Assembly: GCF_900215145.1 (NCBI RefSeq)
Contig: NZ_OBDO01000016.1
Span: forward strand, 17,356 to 81,355
Reading direction: 5' to 3'
Source of the DNA: Geodermatophilus sabuli
Lineage (GTDB): Bacteria > Actinomycetota > Actinomycetes > Mycobacteriales > Geodermatophilaceae
Length of the DNA stretch: 64,000 bases
Part shown: one piece after another, positions 32,806 through 41,477 of the stretch
How positions within the stretch are numbered: the stretch's first letter is position 1
Layout: each line of letters begins with the position of its first letter
Position numbers and translations under genes: made by a program
Notes under the pieces: generated by a model
Databases searched by the model: none
Seen by the model: only the letters and a program-made list of their open reading frames with translations
What the model was told of the DNA's origin: nothing

Positions 32806-33714
32806 TCAGACGCGCCGGTCGCGGCCCGTGCCGCGCTCGGTGTCGCCGTCGACCTCGATCTGCTCCTTACGCAGGTCGGCGTTGACGGTCTCGGTGTCGG
32901 TGACCGTCTCGGTGTCCAGGCGCACGCGCTCGACGGGGACGGCCTCCTTCTCCACGACCGGACGCTCGGCGCGCAGCGTGACCTCGTGCTCCTCCTCGGA
33001 GATCGCGGGGCCGTCGAGGGCGTTGCCGATGTTGGCGTCGGTGATCGGCTCGCGCTCGACGCGCACCTCCTCGCGGGAGACCGGCACGGTCTCGGTCGCG
33101 TTCTCGGTGACGACGTACTTGCGCAGCCGGGCGCGGCCGACCTCCTCGGTCCGGGTGCCCACGTTCAGCTGCTCCTCCGAGCGCGTCATCGCGTTGTCCG
33201 TCGTGGGGCCCGAGGTGTCGCGGCCCACAGCACCGCGGGTGTCGACGCCGGCGGTGCCGGCCCGGTCGGTCCTGTCACGGTCGGTCATCCCGGCGGCCGC
33301 CATGCCGGTGGTCGACTCGGTGCCCGTGGTGGTCCCGGCGGTCGTCCCCGCACGGTCCGCGTGGCCGACGGTGGTGTCCGTCCGGCCGGTCGTGCCGGAG
33401 GTCGTACCGAGGTCGTAGTACCGGTAGAGCTCCTGCTCCTCCTGCGGCGACAGGTGCCCGTCGGTGTCGATCTTCGGGGCGTCCTTGACGGCGTCCTTGC
33501 TGACCGGTACCCGCAGGCCGTCGTCGGTCAGGTCGGCGTTGCGGAGGGGGACGAAGGACTCCTTGGTGCCGAACAGGCCGGTGCGCACGGTCACCCACTC
33601 GGGCTGGCCGGTCTCGTCGTCGAGGTAGACCTCCGAGGCCGACCCGATCTTCTGGCCACTCTGGTCGTAGACGTCCTTGCCGATCACACGGCTGATGGTT
33701 TCGGTACCGATCAT
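32806..33714 (-). CDS. PRC-barrel and DUF2382 stress-associated protein
   Basis: The 302-residue product starts with a PRC barrel (GKDVYDQSGQKIGSASEVYL; residues ~10-85), continues through a Thr/Gly-rich linker (~115-175) and ends in DUF2382 (ARLRKYVVTENATETVPVSR, then VRLDTETVTDTETVNADLRK). Proteins of this design are common in desiccation- and radiation-tolerant actinobacteria and contribute to general stress responses in an unknown way. ATG 33714 has GAGAGGAG at about 11 bases. The 296 bp upstream hold a possible sigma-B-type promoter and no gene. Confidence 0.87.
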   Translation of the reverse strand: MIGTETISRVIGKDVYDQSGQKIGSASEVYLDDETGQPEWVTVRTGLFGTKESFVPLRNADLTDDGLRVPVSKDAVKDAPKIDTDGHLSPQEEQELYRYYDLGTTSGTTGRTDTTVGHADRAGTTAGTTTGTESTTGMAAAGMTDRDRTDRAGTAGVDTRGAVGRDTSGPTTDNAMTRSEEQLNVGTRTEEVGRARLRKYVVTENATETVPVSREEVRVEREPITDANIGNALDGPAISEEEHEVTLRAERPVVEKEAVPVERVRLDTETVTDTETVNADLRKEQIEVDGDTERGTGRDRRV

Positions 33715-33765
33715 CGTCGTCGCGGCTCCTCTCTGAGCACGGGGTGCAACGGTCACCCCGGTGGG

Positions 33766-33789
33766 TGACCCCCACCCGGCAGCCGAAAC
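33766..33789 (-). promoter_or_regulatory. Possible sigma-B/F-type promoter for the PRC/DUF2382 gene
   Basis: On the minus strand, GTTT (33789-33786) and GGGTCA (33771-33766) are spaced by 14 bp, close to the GTTT-N14-16-GGGTAT pattern used by stress sigma factors. The gene type fits, but the -10 has two mismatches. Confidence 0.35.
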
Positions 33790-34010
33790 AGGACCCGTCC
33801 GCCGACACGCCCGGGGCCGACCGGAACGACCACCGCCGGACGACGGTCGTCGCGCCGTCTCCGGTGCGTCTGTGCTGGTCAGGCCCAAGAAGGTGACGCG
33901 CAACCGATCCCCGACGAGAGCCTGGCCAATCCGGTCACGCTCCGCGATCGCCTTGCCTCCGGGCGTGTCATGTCGACACCGGCCCCGGCGCGTCGCCGCC
34001 GTCCTCGGGG

Positions 34011-34844
34011 GTGGGGCTGCTCATCCTGGACGGCGTGCCTCCCCGCTCGCCGTACGACGACCTGGTCCACCCGCGCACCGTGAAGAAGCCGCCGCCCCAG
34101 GTGGAGGCGCTCGAGGACGTCGTCGTCGAGGACCCGAGCAGCGGGTTCGTCGGTGCCGTCGTGCGGTGCGAGAAGGACGCCGTCCACCTCGAGGACCGCT
34201 TCGGGAAGGTGCGGGCCTACCCGCTGGGCCCGGGCTTCTGGGTCGACGGCCGGCCGGTCGTGCTCGTGCGCCCCAAGCAGAACGCCCCGTCGGGCCCGCA
34301 GCGCAGCGCCTCCGGCTCGACCTACGTCGTCGGCGCGCGCGCCCGGGTGGCCCGCGAGGGCCGCATCTACGTCGAGGGCAAGCACGACGCCGAGCTGGTG
34401 GAGAAGGTCTGGGGCCACGACCTGCGGATCGAGGGCGTCGTCGTCGAGCCGCTGCACGGCGTCGACGACCTGCCGGCGATCGTGCGCGAGTTCCGGCCCT
34501 CCTCCGGGCGCCGCCTGGGCGTGCTCGTCGACCACCTGGTGACCGGCTCCAAGGAGTCGCGGATCGCCGGCCAGGTCACCGGGGCGCACGCGCTGGTCGT
34601 CGGGCACCCCTTCATCGACATCTGGCAGGCGGTCAAGCCGCAGGTGGTCGGCATCGGAGCCTGGCCCACGGTGCCCAAGGGCGAGCCGTGGAAGGAGGGC
34701 GTCTGCAGGCGCCTGGGCTGGGAGGACGACACCGGCTACGTGTGGGCGCAGCGGATCCTCGCCCGGGTGCGCACCTGGACCGACCTGGAACCGGCGCTGA
34801 TCGGCCGGGTCGAGGAGCTCATCGACTTCGTCACCACCGACTGA
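34011..34844 (+). CDS. DUF3097 domain protein
   Basis: The 277-residue product matches the actinobacterial DUF3097 family over nearly its full length: VVVEDPSSGFVGAVVRCEKD near residue 37, YVEGKHDAELVEKVWGHDLR near 119 and GVLVDHLVTGSKESRI near 167. KGEPWKEGVCRRLGWEDDTG follows. The YVEGKHD segment resembles a TOPRIM-like acidic site, but no activity is established. GTG 34011 is the earliest start, and GTG 34035 is possible. It stands alone. Confidence 0.88.
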   Translation: MGLLILDGVPPRSPYDDLVHPRTVKKPPPQVEALEDVVVEDPSSGFVGAVVRCEKDAVHLEDRFGKVRAYPLGPGFWVDGRPVVLVRPKQNAPSGPQRSASGSTYVVGARARVAREGRIYVEGKHDAELVEKVWGHDLRIEGVVVEPLHGVDDLPAIVREFRPSSGRRLGVLVDHLVTGSKESRIAGQVTGAHALVVGHPFIDIWQAVKPQVVGIGAWPTVPKGEPWKEGVCRRLGWEDDTGYVWAQRILARVRTWTDLEPALIGRVEELIDFVTTD

Positions 34845-34883
34845 GCCCGGGCGCGCAGGTCTTGCGCCGGTCGGCCATCGCGG

Positions 34884-34911
34884 TCATTGTGTCAATCCCT
34901 TGACTCAATGA
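34884..34911. promoter_or_regulatory. 28-bp inverted repeat, probable GntR operator
   Basis: TCATTGTGTCAA and TTGACTCAATGA are inverted repeats matching at 11 of 12 positions around TCCC. The site ends 16 bp before the membrane-protein start. The next gene in the same operon is a GntR/YtrA-type regulator, whose family binds such sites and represses its own operon. Confidence 0.65.
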
Positions 34912-34926
34912 TCCAGTGGAGGATGC

Positions 34927-35808
34927 GTGGCCCTGCTGCCCCTCGTCGTGCTGCTCGTCCTCGCCGGCACGGTCGCGGTCGGCGCCGCGGTCTCGTGGCG
35001 CTCCCCGCCCAGCCGGGAGGCCACCGTGGCCGCCGCCCGCACGCACGGCGCCTGCGGGGCGGTCGCGGCCGTCCTGCTGGGGGCGGCCGCCGCGCTGTAC
35101 GTCGGGCAGGCCGGGCTGGGCAACTCGTCGCCCGGCGGGCTGGGCGTCACCGCGCTCCTCGTGCCGGTCGCCTTCGGCGTCGTGCACACCGGCGTCCTGA
35201 CCGTCGCCGAGCTCACCTGGCCGCGCCCCCGGGGGCAGGTGCGCCGGGCCCGGCTGGTGCGCAGAGGGGTGCTGGACGCCGCTCCGCGCTGGCTGGTCCG
35301 GCTGGCCGCGGCCGCGGCGCTCGCCGCGACGGTCCTGCTGGCCAGTGGGGCCGCGCTGGCCGACGGCAGCGGGCGCCGGTTCTCGTACGCGTACGGCGAC
35401 ACGGCGGGCGCGACGGCGACGGCGAGCCCGTTCCCCGGCGCCTTCTACGGGCAGCCGGCGGCATGGGGCCTCCTGCTGCTGGCCCTCACGACGGCTGCGG
35501 CGTTGTGGATCGTGGCCACCCGCCCGGCGGTGGCCACCGACGACGAGCGAGCCGAGAGGGCCCTGCGCCGCGCGTCGGCCCACCGGGTGCTGCGCGGTGC
35601 CGTCGCGGCGTCACTGGTCACTGTCGGGGGACTGACCGCCGTCGGTGGGCAGGCGGTGTGGAGCGCCGCCTCCCACCAGGGCGCCGGGCCCGTCGCCGTC
35701 ACCGGTGCGGTGGCCGCCTTCCTCGGACTGGCCTCCCTGCTGGCCGGGGTGGTGGTGGCCTGCGTCCGGGCGCCCGGCATCCCGGCGGACCAGCCCGTGT
35801 CGGCCTGA
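34927..35808 (+). CDS. Membrane protein of a GntR-linked operon
   Basis: The 293-residue product has about six hydrophobic segments, near residues 1-20, 42-62, 72-92, 125-145, 175-195 and 262-285. Short charged loops lie between them. I do not recognise a family. GTG 34927 has GGAGG upstream and lies next to the large operator. Six bp separate its stop from the GntR start, so the two genes form one unit. YtrA-type regulators often control a membrane protein or ABC transporter of this sort, which suggests a role in envelope stress. That is inference. Confidence 0.75.
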   Translation: MALLPLVVLLVLAGTVAVGAAVSWRSPPSREATVAAARTHGACGAVAAVLLGAAAALYVGQAGLGNSSPGGLGVTALLVPVAFGVVHTGVLTVAELTWPRPRGQVRRARLVRRGVLDAAPRWLVRLAAAAALAATVLLASGAALADGSGRRFSYAYGDTAGATATASPFPGAFYGQPAAWGLLLLALTTAAALWIVATRPAVATDDERAERALRRASAHRVLRGAVAASLVTVGGLTAVGGQAVWSAASHQGAGPVAVTGAVAAFLGLASLLAGVVVACVRAPGIPADQPVSA

Positions 35809-35813
35809 CCGCC

Positions 35814-36194
35814 GTGGCCCTGGACATCACGGTCGACGTCACGGCGGCGACTCCGCCGTACGAGCAGATCCGCAGCCAGGTCGCCGGCTACGTGCACGCG
35901 GGGCTGCTGCGCCCCGGCGACCGGCTGCCCACGATGCGCGCCCTCGCCGCCGACCTGGGCGTGGCCGTCGGCACGGTGGGGCGGGCCTACGCCGAGCTGG
36001 AGGCCGCCGGCCTGGTGGCCAGTCGCCGGCGCACGGGCACGGTGGTCACCAGCCGTTCGCCCGCCCCGGCCCCGGTGGAGGAGGAACTGCGGCGGGCCGC
36101 GACCGACCTCGCCGCCCAGGCTCGCGCGGCGGGGGTGGACGCCGAGACGGTGCTGGCCATCGTGCGGGCGGCCCTGCGCCAGCCCGCCGGGTGA
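35814..36194 (+). CDS. GntR-family regulator, YtrA type
   Basis: The 126-residue product has a winged HTH (PPYEQIRSQVAGYVHAGLLR, then GDRLPTMRALAADLGVAVGT) and a short C-terminal helical part typical of YtrA. No ligand domain is present. GTG 35814 begins 6 bp after the membrane protein. It should bind the palindrome at 34884 and repress its own operon. Its stop codon is the first base pair of a 20-bp perfect hairpin. Confidence 0.9.
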   Translation: MALDITVDVTAATPPYEQIRSQVAGYVHAGLLRPGDRLPTMRALAADLGVAVGTVGRAYAELEAAGLVASRRRTGTVVTSRSPAPAPVEEELRRAATDLAAQARAAGVDAETVLAIVRAALRQPAG

Positions 36195-36237
36195 CGGAGT
36201 GGATCCCTCGGGGGTCACCCCGAGGGATCCACTCCGT
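36194..36237. terminator. Perfect 20-bp inverted repeat between convergent genes
   Basis: ACGGAGTGGATCCCTCGGGG pairs exactly with CCCCGAGGGATCCACTCCGT around GTCA. It begins at the GntR stop and ends 6 bp before the aldo/keto reductase stop, so it can end transcription from both sides. Confidence 0.85.
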
Positions 36238-36242
36238 CCGCG

Positions 36243-37082
36243 TCACTGCGGGATGTAGTTGAACGTGTCCGGGTCCGGGCCGGTGCGCTCGCCGCGGTCG
36301 AGGCCGGTGATCGCGGCCATGGCCGACTCGTCGAGCTCGAAGTCGAACAGGGCGAAGTTCTCCTCGACCCGCGAGCGGGTCACCGACTTCGGGAAGACGA
36401 CGTCCCCTCGCTGGACGTGCCAGCGCAGCACCACCTGGGCCGGCGTGCGGTCGAGCTGCTCGGCGATCGTGGTGATCACCGGGTCGTCCAGCACCTTGCC
36501 CTGCGCGATCGGCGACCACACCTCGGTCACGATCTCGTGGTCGGCGTTGAACGCGCGCAGGTCGTCCTGGGCGAGGTAGGGGTGCACCTCGATCTGGTTG
36601 ACCGCCGGGCGCACCTCGGTCTCGGCGAACAGCCGGCGCAGGTGGTGGGCCTGGAAGTTGGAGACGCCGATCGCGCGGCACCGGCCGCCGGCGTAGATCT
36701 CCTCCATCGCCTTCCACGTCTCGACGTAGTCGACGTCGATGCCGGGCAGCGGCCAGTGGACGAGGAACAGGTCCAGGTGGTCGGTGCCGAGGTCGGCCAG
36801 GGTCTGGTCGAAGGCGCGCAGCGCGTCGTCGCGGCGGTGGAGGCCGTTGTTCAGCTTGCTGGTGATGAAGACGTCGCCGCGGTCGACGCCGGACCGCCGG
36901 ATGCCCTCCCCGACGCCCTTCTCGTTGCGGTACATCTCGGCGGTGTCGATGTGCCGGTAGCCGACCTCGAGTGCCGAGGCGACGGCGTCGGCGGTGTCCT
37001 CGGGCGGGACCTGGTAGACGCCGAACCCGAGCTGCGGGATCTCGACACCGTTGGTGAGCCGGATCGTGGGCACGCTGGCCAC
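36243..37082 (-). CDS. Aldo/keto reductase
   Basis: The 279-residue TIM-barrel NADPH-dependent reductase has the tetrad residues visible: Asp and Tyr in DTAEMYRNE near residue 45, Lys in ITSKLNN near 72 and His in LVHWPLPG near 105. NADP-binding PKSVTRSRVEEN lies near 230. It is of the 2,5-diketo-gluconate reductase group, with a wide range of carbonyl substrates. GTG 37082 follows GAGGAG and starts VASVPTIRLTNGVEIPQLG. It is one gene with its own terminator. Confidence 0.92.
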   Translation of the reverse strand: MASVPTIRLTNGVEIPQLGFGVYQVPPEDTADAVASALEVGYRHIDTAEMYRNEKGVGEGIRRSGVDRGDVFITSKLNNGLHRRDDALRAFDQTLADLGTDHLDLFLVHWPLPGIDVDYVETWKAMEEIYAGGRCRAIGVSNFQAHHLRRLFAETEVRPAVNQIEVHPYLAQDDLRAFNADHEIVTEVWSPIAQGKVLDDPVITTIAEQLDRTPAQVVLRWHVQRGDVVFPKSVTRSRVEENFALFDFELDESAMAAITGLDRGERTGPDPDTFNYIPQ

Positions 37083-37149
37083 AGGTGCTCCTCTCGACGG
37101 ATGGGGCGCCGCGCGCAACCGGGTGGCGCGCGACCTGCCGGCGGGGTCG

Positions 37150-38406
37150 CTACCCGGCCGCCTCGCGCTCAACCCGGGCACTTCCACCAGGTGGGAGGTC
37201 GGCGGCGGGACGGCGCAGGACCGGCGCCCCGGCCAGGGCCAGCACCACCGCCAGGGCGGCGGCCAGGGCCGGGACGGCGAAGGCGGTCTGCGCCCCCCAG
37301 GCGTCGACCGCCGCCCCGGCCAGCGCGGCGCCCGCGGTGACGCCGAGGGTGAGCCCGGTGGTGGTCCACGACAGCGCCTCGGTCAGCGACCCCCGGGGCA
37401 CGCGCGACTCCACCAGCGAGGTCCCCGAGACGAGGACCGGCGCGATCGTCAGCCCGGCGAGGAACCCGACCCCCACCAGCACCACCAGGGAGCCCACGCC
37501 CCACAGCAGCTGCGCGGCCAGCCCGAAGGCCACCGCCGTGGCGAGGAACCGGCTGGTCAACGTGCCGGGCAGGCGGACGACGCCGTACAGCAGGCCGGCG
37601 ACGAGGCTGCCTCCGGCGAAGACCGCCAGGGCGAGCCCGGCCAGGGCCGGGGCGCCCTCGGCGTCGGCGAACCCCACCACCACGACGTCCAGGGCACCGA
37701 AGACCACGCCGACGGCCACGTAGGCGGCCGCGACCACGAGCACGGTGGCGTTGAGAGCCGCCCAGCGGCGGGCCGGCGCCGCGGGGTCGGGCTCGTGCAG
37801 CGGCGGCTCGGTGCCGCGCTGGGCGGCCAACCAGAAGCCGCCGAGCGAGCCGAGCACGATGCCGGTGAGGAAGCCGACCGGCGGCGCGACCAGCGTGGCG
37901 AGCAGGGTGACCAGAGGCGGGCCGACGACGAAGACGACCTCGTCGACCACGGCCTCCAGCGCGAAGGCGGTCTGCCGGGGGCCGGCGTCCTCCAGCGCCG
38001 CCACCCAGCGGGCGCGCACCAGCGAGCCGATGTTCGGCCCGGCGGCACCGCACGCGGCCGCCAGGACGAACCACGACCAGTGCGGCGCCCCGGCGGTGAC
38101 GGCCGTGACGAACGCGATCCCGGAGAGCAGGTAGACCGTCATCGCCCAGCGCAGGACGGTCCCCTGGCCGCGGCGGTCCATCATCCGGGCCCACTGCGGG
38201 CTGGCGACGGAGAAGCTGAGGGCCAGCGTGCCGGAGACCGCGCCGGCGAGGGCGTAGCTGCCGGTCTCGCCGGACACCAGGAGGACCGCTCCCAGGCCGA
38301 GCATCGGGATGGGCAGGCGGGCCACCCAGCCGGCGAAGGAGAACGCCACCGACCCGGGGACGGCGAACAGACGGACGTAGGGGCTGAACACGGTGCGGGG
38401 CGACAC
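37150..38406 (-). CDS. MFS transporter
   Basis: The 418-residue product has about 12 membrane segments, with the A-like loop QWARMMDRRGQGTVLRW after segment 2 and a central cytoplasmic loop rich in Pro/Glu near residue 200. It is of the drug- or sugar-export DHA type without a clear substrate. GTG 38406 starts VSPRTVFSPYVRLFAVPGS. It diverges from moaA across 250 bp that contain a leaderless-type moaA promoter; I see no gene there. Confidence 0.88.
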   Translation of the reverse strand: MSPRTVFSPYVRLFAVPGSVAFSFAGWVARLPIPMLGLGAVLLVSGETGSYALAGAVSGTLALSFSVASPQWARMMDRRGQGTVLRWAMTVYLLSGIAFVTAVTAGAPHWSWFVLAAACGAAGPNIGSLVRARWVAALEDAGPRQTAFALEAVVDEVVFVVGPPLVTLLATLVAPPVGFLTGIVLGSLGGFWLAAQRGTEPPLHEPDPAAPARRWAALNATVLVVAAAYVAVGVVFGALDVVVVGFADAEGAPALAGLALAVFAGGSLVAGLLYGVVRLPGTLTSRFLATAVAFGLAAQLLWGVGSLVVLVGVGFLAGLTIAPVLVSGTSLVESRVPRGSLTEALSWTTTGLTLGVTAGAALAGAAVDAWGAQTAFAVPALAAALAVVLALAGAPVLRRPAADLPPGGSARVEREAAG

Positions 38407-38644
38407 GGGACTCTCGCGCTTCCTGGCCACAAGCGAGTGCGGGGCTGCCCGCCGGTCTCTCGGGTGGCCTGGCGACCGTAGCAACGCCTCCCGACACCGC
38501 GCCCCCGTTTTCCCGGGGGACGCGACGGCCGCGTGTCGCCGGCCCCGGGCCGGCCGACCGGCGCACACCCCGACGGCGACCACCGGAGCACCGGCCGTCC
38601 CGCGTCCGGCGTCCGGGGGACGGCACGGTGTCGGCATCCGCCAC

Positions 38645-38650
38645 TACATT
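38645..38650 (+). promoter_or_regulatory. -10 box of a leaderless moaA transcript
   Basis: TACATT lies 6 bp before the GTG start of moaA, with no Shine-Dalgarno in between. Transcription would start at or near the GTG, as is common in actinobacteria. Confidence 0.5.
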
Positions 38651-38656
38651 CGGGGG

Positions 38657-39709
38657 GTGACCTCGACGAGCCCGCTGCCCGACCCGGTGCTGCGCCGTCC
38701 CGACCCGGTGCCCGGGTCCGGCGGCCTGGTCGACCGGCACGGCCGGGTGGCCACCGACCTGCGGGTGTCCCTGACCGACCGCTGCAACCTGCGCTGCACC
38801 TACTGCATGCCGCCCGAGGGCCTGGACTGGCTGCCCAAGGTCGAGGTGCTCACCGACGAGGAGATCGCCCGGCTGGTCCGCATCGGCGTGGAACAGCTCG
38901 GCATCCGCGAGGTGCGCTTCACCGGCGGCGAGCCGCTGCTGCGCCCCGGCCTGCCCGGCATCGTCGCCGCCGCGACCGCGCTCCACCCCCGCCCCGAGGT
39001 CAGCCTCACCACCAACGCCATCGGCCTTGTCCGGATCGCCCCCGCCCTGGCCGAGGCCGGCCTGGACCGGATCAACGTCAGCCTCGACACCCTCGACCGC
39101 GACCGGTTCAAGCAGCTGACCCACCGCGACCGGCTCGACGACGTCCTCACCGGCCTGGCCGCCGCCCGCGACGCCGGCCTGACCCCGGTCAAGGTCAACG
39201 CCGTCCTGCTGCACGGCATCAACGACGTCGACGCCGTCCCTCTGCTGGACTACTGCCTCGACCAGGGCTACCAGCTGCGGTTCATCGAGCAGATGCCCCT
39301 GGACGCCCACCACGCCTGGACCCGCGGCCGGATGGTCACCGCCGAGGACATCCTCGAGCGGTTGTCGACGGCGCACACCCTGAGCCCGGACACCGAGGAG
39401 CGCGGCTCCGCCCCGGCCGAGCGCTGGCTGGTCGACGGCGGCCCCGCGACCGTCGGCGTCATCGCCTCGGTCACCCGCTCGTTCTGCGGCACCTGCGACC
39501 GGACCCGCCTCACCGCCGACGGGCAGATCCGCAACTGCCTGTTCGCCCGCGAGGAGTCCGACCTGCGCGGGCCCATGCGCGACGGTGCCACCGACGCCGA
39601 GCTGGCCGACCGCTGGCGGATCGCCACCCTGGCCAAGCTGCCCGGACACGGCATCGACGACCCGAGCTTCCTGCAGCCCACCCGGCCGATGTCGGCCATC
39701 GGCGGCTGA
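38657..39709 (+). CDS. moaA: GTP 3',8-cyclase MoaA
   Basis: The 350-residue radical SAM enzyme makes the first molybdopterin intermediate from GTP. The SAM cluster is bound by the cysteines of DRCNLRCTYCMP near residue 37-48. FTGGEPLLRPGL follows, and the C-terminal second cluster uses CGTCDRTRLTADGQIRNC. The C-terminus ends SAIGG, the usual GG needed for activity. GTG 38657 is apparently leaderless. moaD follows after 76 bp of GC-rich sequence (GAGCGAGGAGCGGAGCGAGC) without a gene. Confidence 0.96.
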   Translation: MTSTSPLPDPVLRRPDPVPGSGGLVDRHGRVATDLRVSLTDRCNLRCTYCMPPEGLDWLPKVEVLTDEEIARLVRIGVEQLGIREVRFTGGEPLLRPGLPGIVAAATALHPRPEVSLTTNAIGLVRIAPALAEAGLDRINVSLDTLDRDRFKQLTHRDRLDDVLTGLAAARDAGLTPVKVNAVLLHGINDVDAVPLLDYCLDQGYQLRFIEQMPLDAHHAWTRGRMVTAEDILERLSTAHTLSPDTEERGSAPAERWLVDGGPATVGVIASVTRSFCGTCDRTRLTADGQIRNCLFAREESDLRGPMRDGATDAELADRWRIATLAKLPGHGIDDPSFLQPTRPMSAIGG

Positions 39710-39785
39710 GAGCCGTGAGCCGACAGCGAGTGAGCATCGCAGCGAGCTCCGCGAGCGAGGAGCGGAGCGAGCGCGGAGGCGAACC

Positions 39786-40037
39786 ATGAGCACCGCGCAG
39801 GTCACCGTCCGGTACTTCGCCGGCGCCCGTGCGGCTGCGGGCGTGGACACCGAGACACGCACCGCCGCCACCCTGGACGAGCTGGTGGCGCAGATCGTCG
39901 ACGCGCACGGCGAGCGGTTGGAGCGGGTGCTCACCGCCTGCAGTTTCCTCGTCGACGGAACGCAGACGCGGAACCGCGCGTTGGTGCTGGAGCCCGGGGC
40001 GGTCGTCGACGTGCTGCCCCCGTTCGCCGGAGGTTGA
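39786..40037 (+). CDS. moaD: Molybdopterin synthase small subunit MoaD
   Basis: The 83-residue ubiquitin-like protein ends FAGG, the C-terminal Gly-Gly that becomes a thiocarboxylate. The RYFAGARAAAGVDTE start and VVDVLPPFAGG end match MoaD. ATG 39786 has GGAGG. It delivers sulfur to MoaE, whose gene lies 4.4 kb away on the other strand. moaC, moeA and mogA are not seen in the window. Confidence 0.93.
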   Translation: MSTAQVTVRYFAGARAAAGVDTETRTAATLDELVAQIVDAHGERLERVLTACSFLVDGTQTRNRALVLEPGAVVDVLPPFAGG

Positions 40038-40097
40038 TCCCCCAGCAGTGACGGCGCTGCCTCACCATCCCCCGTCCCCCGAACCAGACCCCACCCG

Positions 40098-41477
40098 ATG
40101 ACCGAGTGGTTGCTCGTCGGCGTCGGTGTCCTCCTGGTCCTCGCCTGCGCCGGCTTCGTCGCCTTCGAGTTCGCCCTGGTCACCGTCGACCGCGCCACGG
40201 TCGAGCGGGAGGTCGACGCCGGTCGCCCCCGGGCCGCCGGCGTCCTGAGCGCGATGCAGACGCTCTCGACCCAGCTGTCCGGCGCCCAGCTCGGCATCAC
40301 GGTCACCAACCTGGCCATCGGCTTCGTCGCCGAGCCCTCCATCGCCGCCCTGCTGGAGGGCCCCCTGGCCTCCCTCGGACTCTCCGGCGGCGCCGCGCGT
40401 TCGGTGTCGATCACGCTCGCCCTGGTGCTGGCGACCGCGCTGACGATGGTCTTCGGCGAGCTGGTGCCCAAGAACCTGGCGATCTCCGCCCCGCTGGGCG
40501 TGGCCAAGCGGGTCTCCGGCTTCCAGCGCGGCTTCACCCGGTCCACCGCGCTGGTCATCCGGGTGCTCAACGGCTGGGCCAACGGCATCCTGCGCCGGTT
40601 GTTCGGCGTCGAGCCGCAGGAGGAGCTGGCCTCGGCCCGCTCCCCGGAGGAGCTGACCTCCCTGGTCCGCCGCTCGCGCACCGTCGGCACCCTCCCGGCC
40701 GGGACGGCGACCCTGCTCGAGCGGGGGCTGGCGTTCGGTGAGCTGCGGGCCAGCGACGTCGCGACCCCGCGGATCCGGATGACCACCGTCGCGGTGGACG
40801 CCCCGGTCGCCGACGTCCTCACCACCGCCCGGGAGTCCGGGCACTCGCGGTTCCCGGTGGTGTCCGGGGCCGGCGCCGACGACGTCGTCGGGATGGTCCA
40901 CGTGAAACACGCCCTCGCCGTCGCGCGCGACGAGCGCGGCCGCGTCCCGGTCGAGCGGGTCATGGTGCCGCCCCGGTTCGTCCCGACGTCCCGGCAGCTG
41001 GACGAGCTCCTGGTCGACCTGCGGCGAGGCGGGTTGCAGATGGCCGTCGTCGTCGACGAGTACGGCGGCACGGACGGCCTGGTGACCGTGGAGGACCTCG
41101 TCGAGGAGCTGGTCGGGGCGGTGTCCGACGAGCACGACGAGGACGAGGAGCAGGACGTGGTCGACCGCGGCGACGGCACCTGGTCGGTGTCCGGCCTGCT
41201 GCGCCCCGACGAGGTGAGCGCGCGGACCGGGCTGGCCGTCCCCGCCGACCGGCACTACGAGACGATCGGCGGGCTCGTGCTCCACCGGCTGGGCCGCATC
41301 CCCGAGCCGGGGGACCGGGTGACGGCGCTCCGGCAACTGCCGACCGAGCTGGCCGGCGAGGCCGAGGGCCACCCCGGCGGCGTGTGGGTCCAGGTGGAGA
41401 GCCTGGACGGCACCCGCGTGGACCGGGCGCTGGTCGGGGCCCTCACCGGTGAGGACCGGGAGGCCACCGATGGGTGA
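40098..41477 (+). CDS. CNNM/CorC-type transporter with CBS domains, first copy
   Basis: The 459-residue product has an N-terminal DUF21 membrane domain (three to four segments, with FGELVPKNLAI near residue 120), two CBS domains (~200-320, including DVVGMVHVKH and MAVVVDEYGGTDGLVTVEDL) and a CorC_HlyC domain at the end. The family moves or senses Mg2+/Co2+. ATG 40098 begins the pair. The last 8 bases overlap the next gene. No Mo link is known. It may only be a neighbour of the moa genes. Confidence 0.92.
   Translation: MTEWLLVGVGVLLVLACAGFVAFEFALVTVDRATVEREVDAGRPRAAGVLSAMQTLSTQLSGAQLGITVTNLAIGFVAEPSIAALLEGPLASLGLSGGAARSVSITLALVLATALTMVFGELVPKNLAISAPLGVAKRVSGFQRGFTRSTALVIRVLNGWANGILRRLFGVEPQEELASARSPEELTSLVRRSRTVGTLPAGTATLLERGLAFGELRASDVATPRIRMTTVAVDAPVADVLTTARESGHSRFPVVSGAGADDVVGMVHVKHALAVARDERGRVPVERVMVPPRFVPTSRQLDELLVDLRRGGLQMAVVVDEYGGTDGLVTVEDLVEELVGAVSDEHDEDEEQDVVDRGDGTWSVSGLLRPDEVSARTGLAVPADRHYETIGGLVLHRLGRIPEPGDRVTALRQLPTELAGEAEGHPGGVWVQVESLDGTRVDRALVGALTGEDREATDG

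Noticed and set aside
33790..34010. Possible coding extension between the PRC/DUF2382 and DUF3097 genes
   Set aside because: The predicted product is Arg/Pro-rich with no domain, and both neighbours have good starts without it.
37169..41179. Very long antisense open frame (over 1300 codons) across the MFS, moaA and transporter genes
   Set aside because: High GC removes stop codons from non-coding frames. The composition is Arg/Ala/Gly-rich with no domain, and real genes with motifs cover it.
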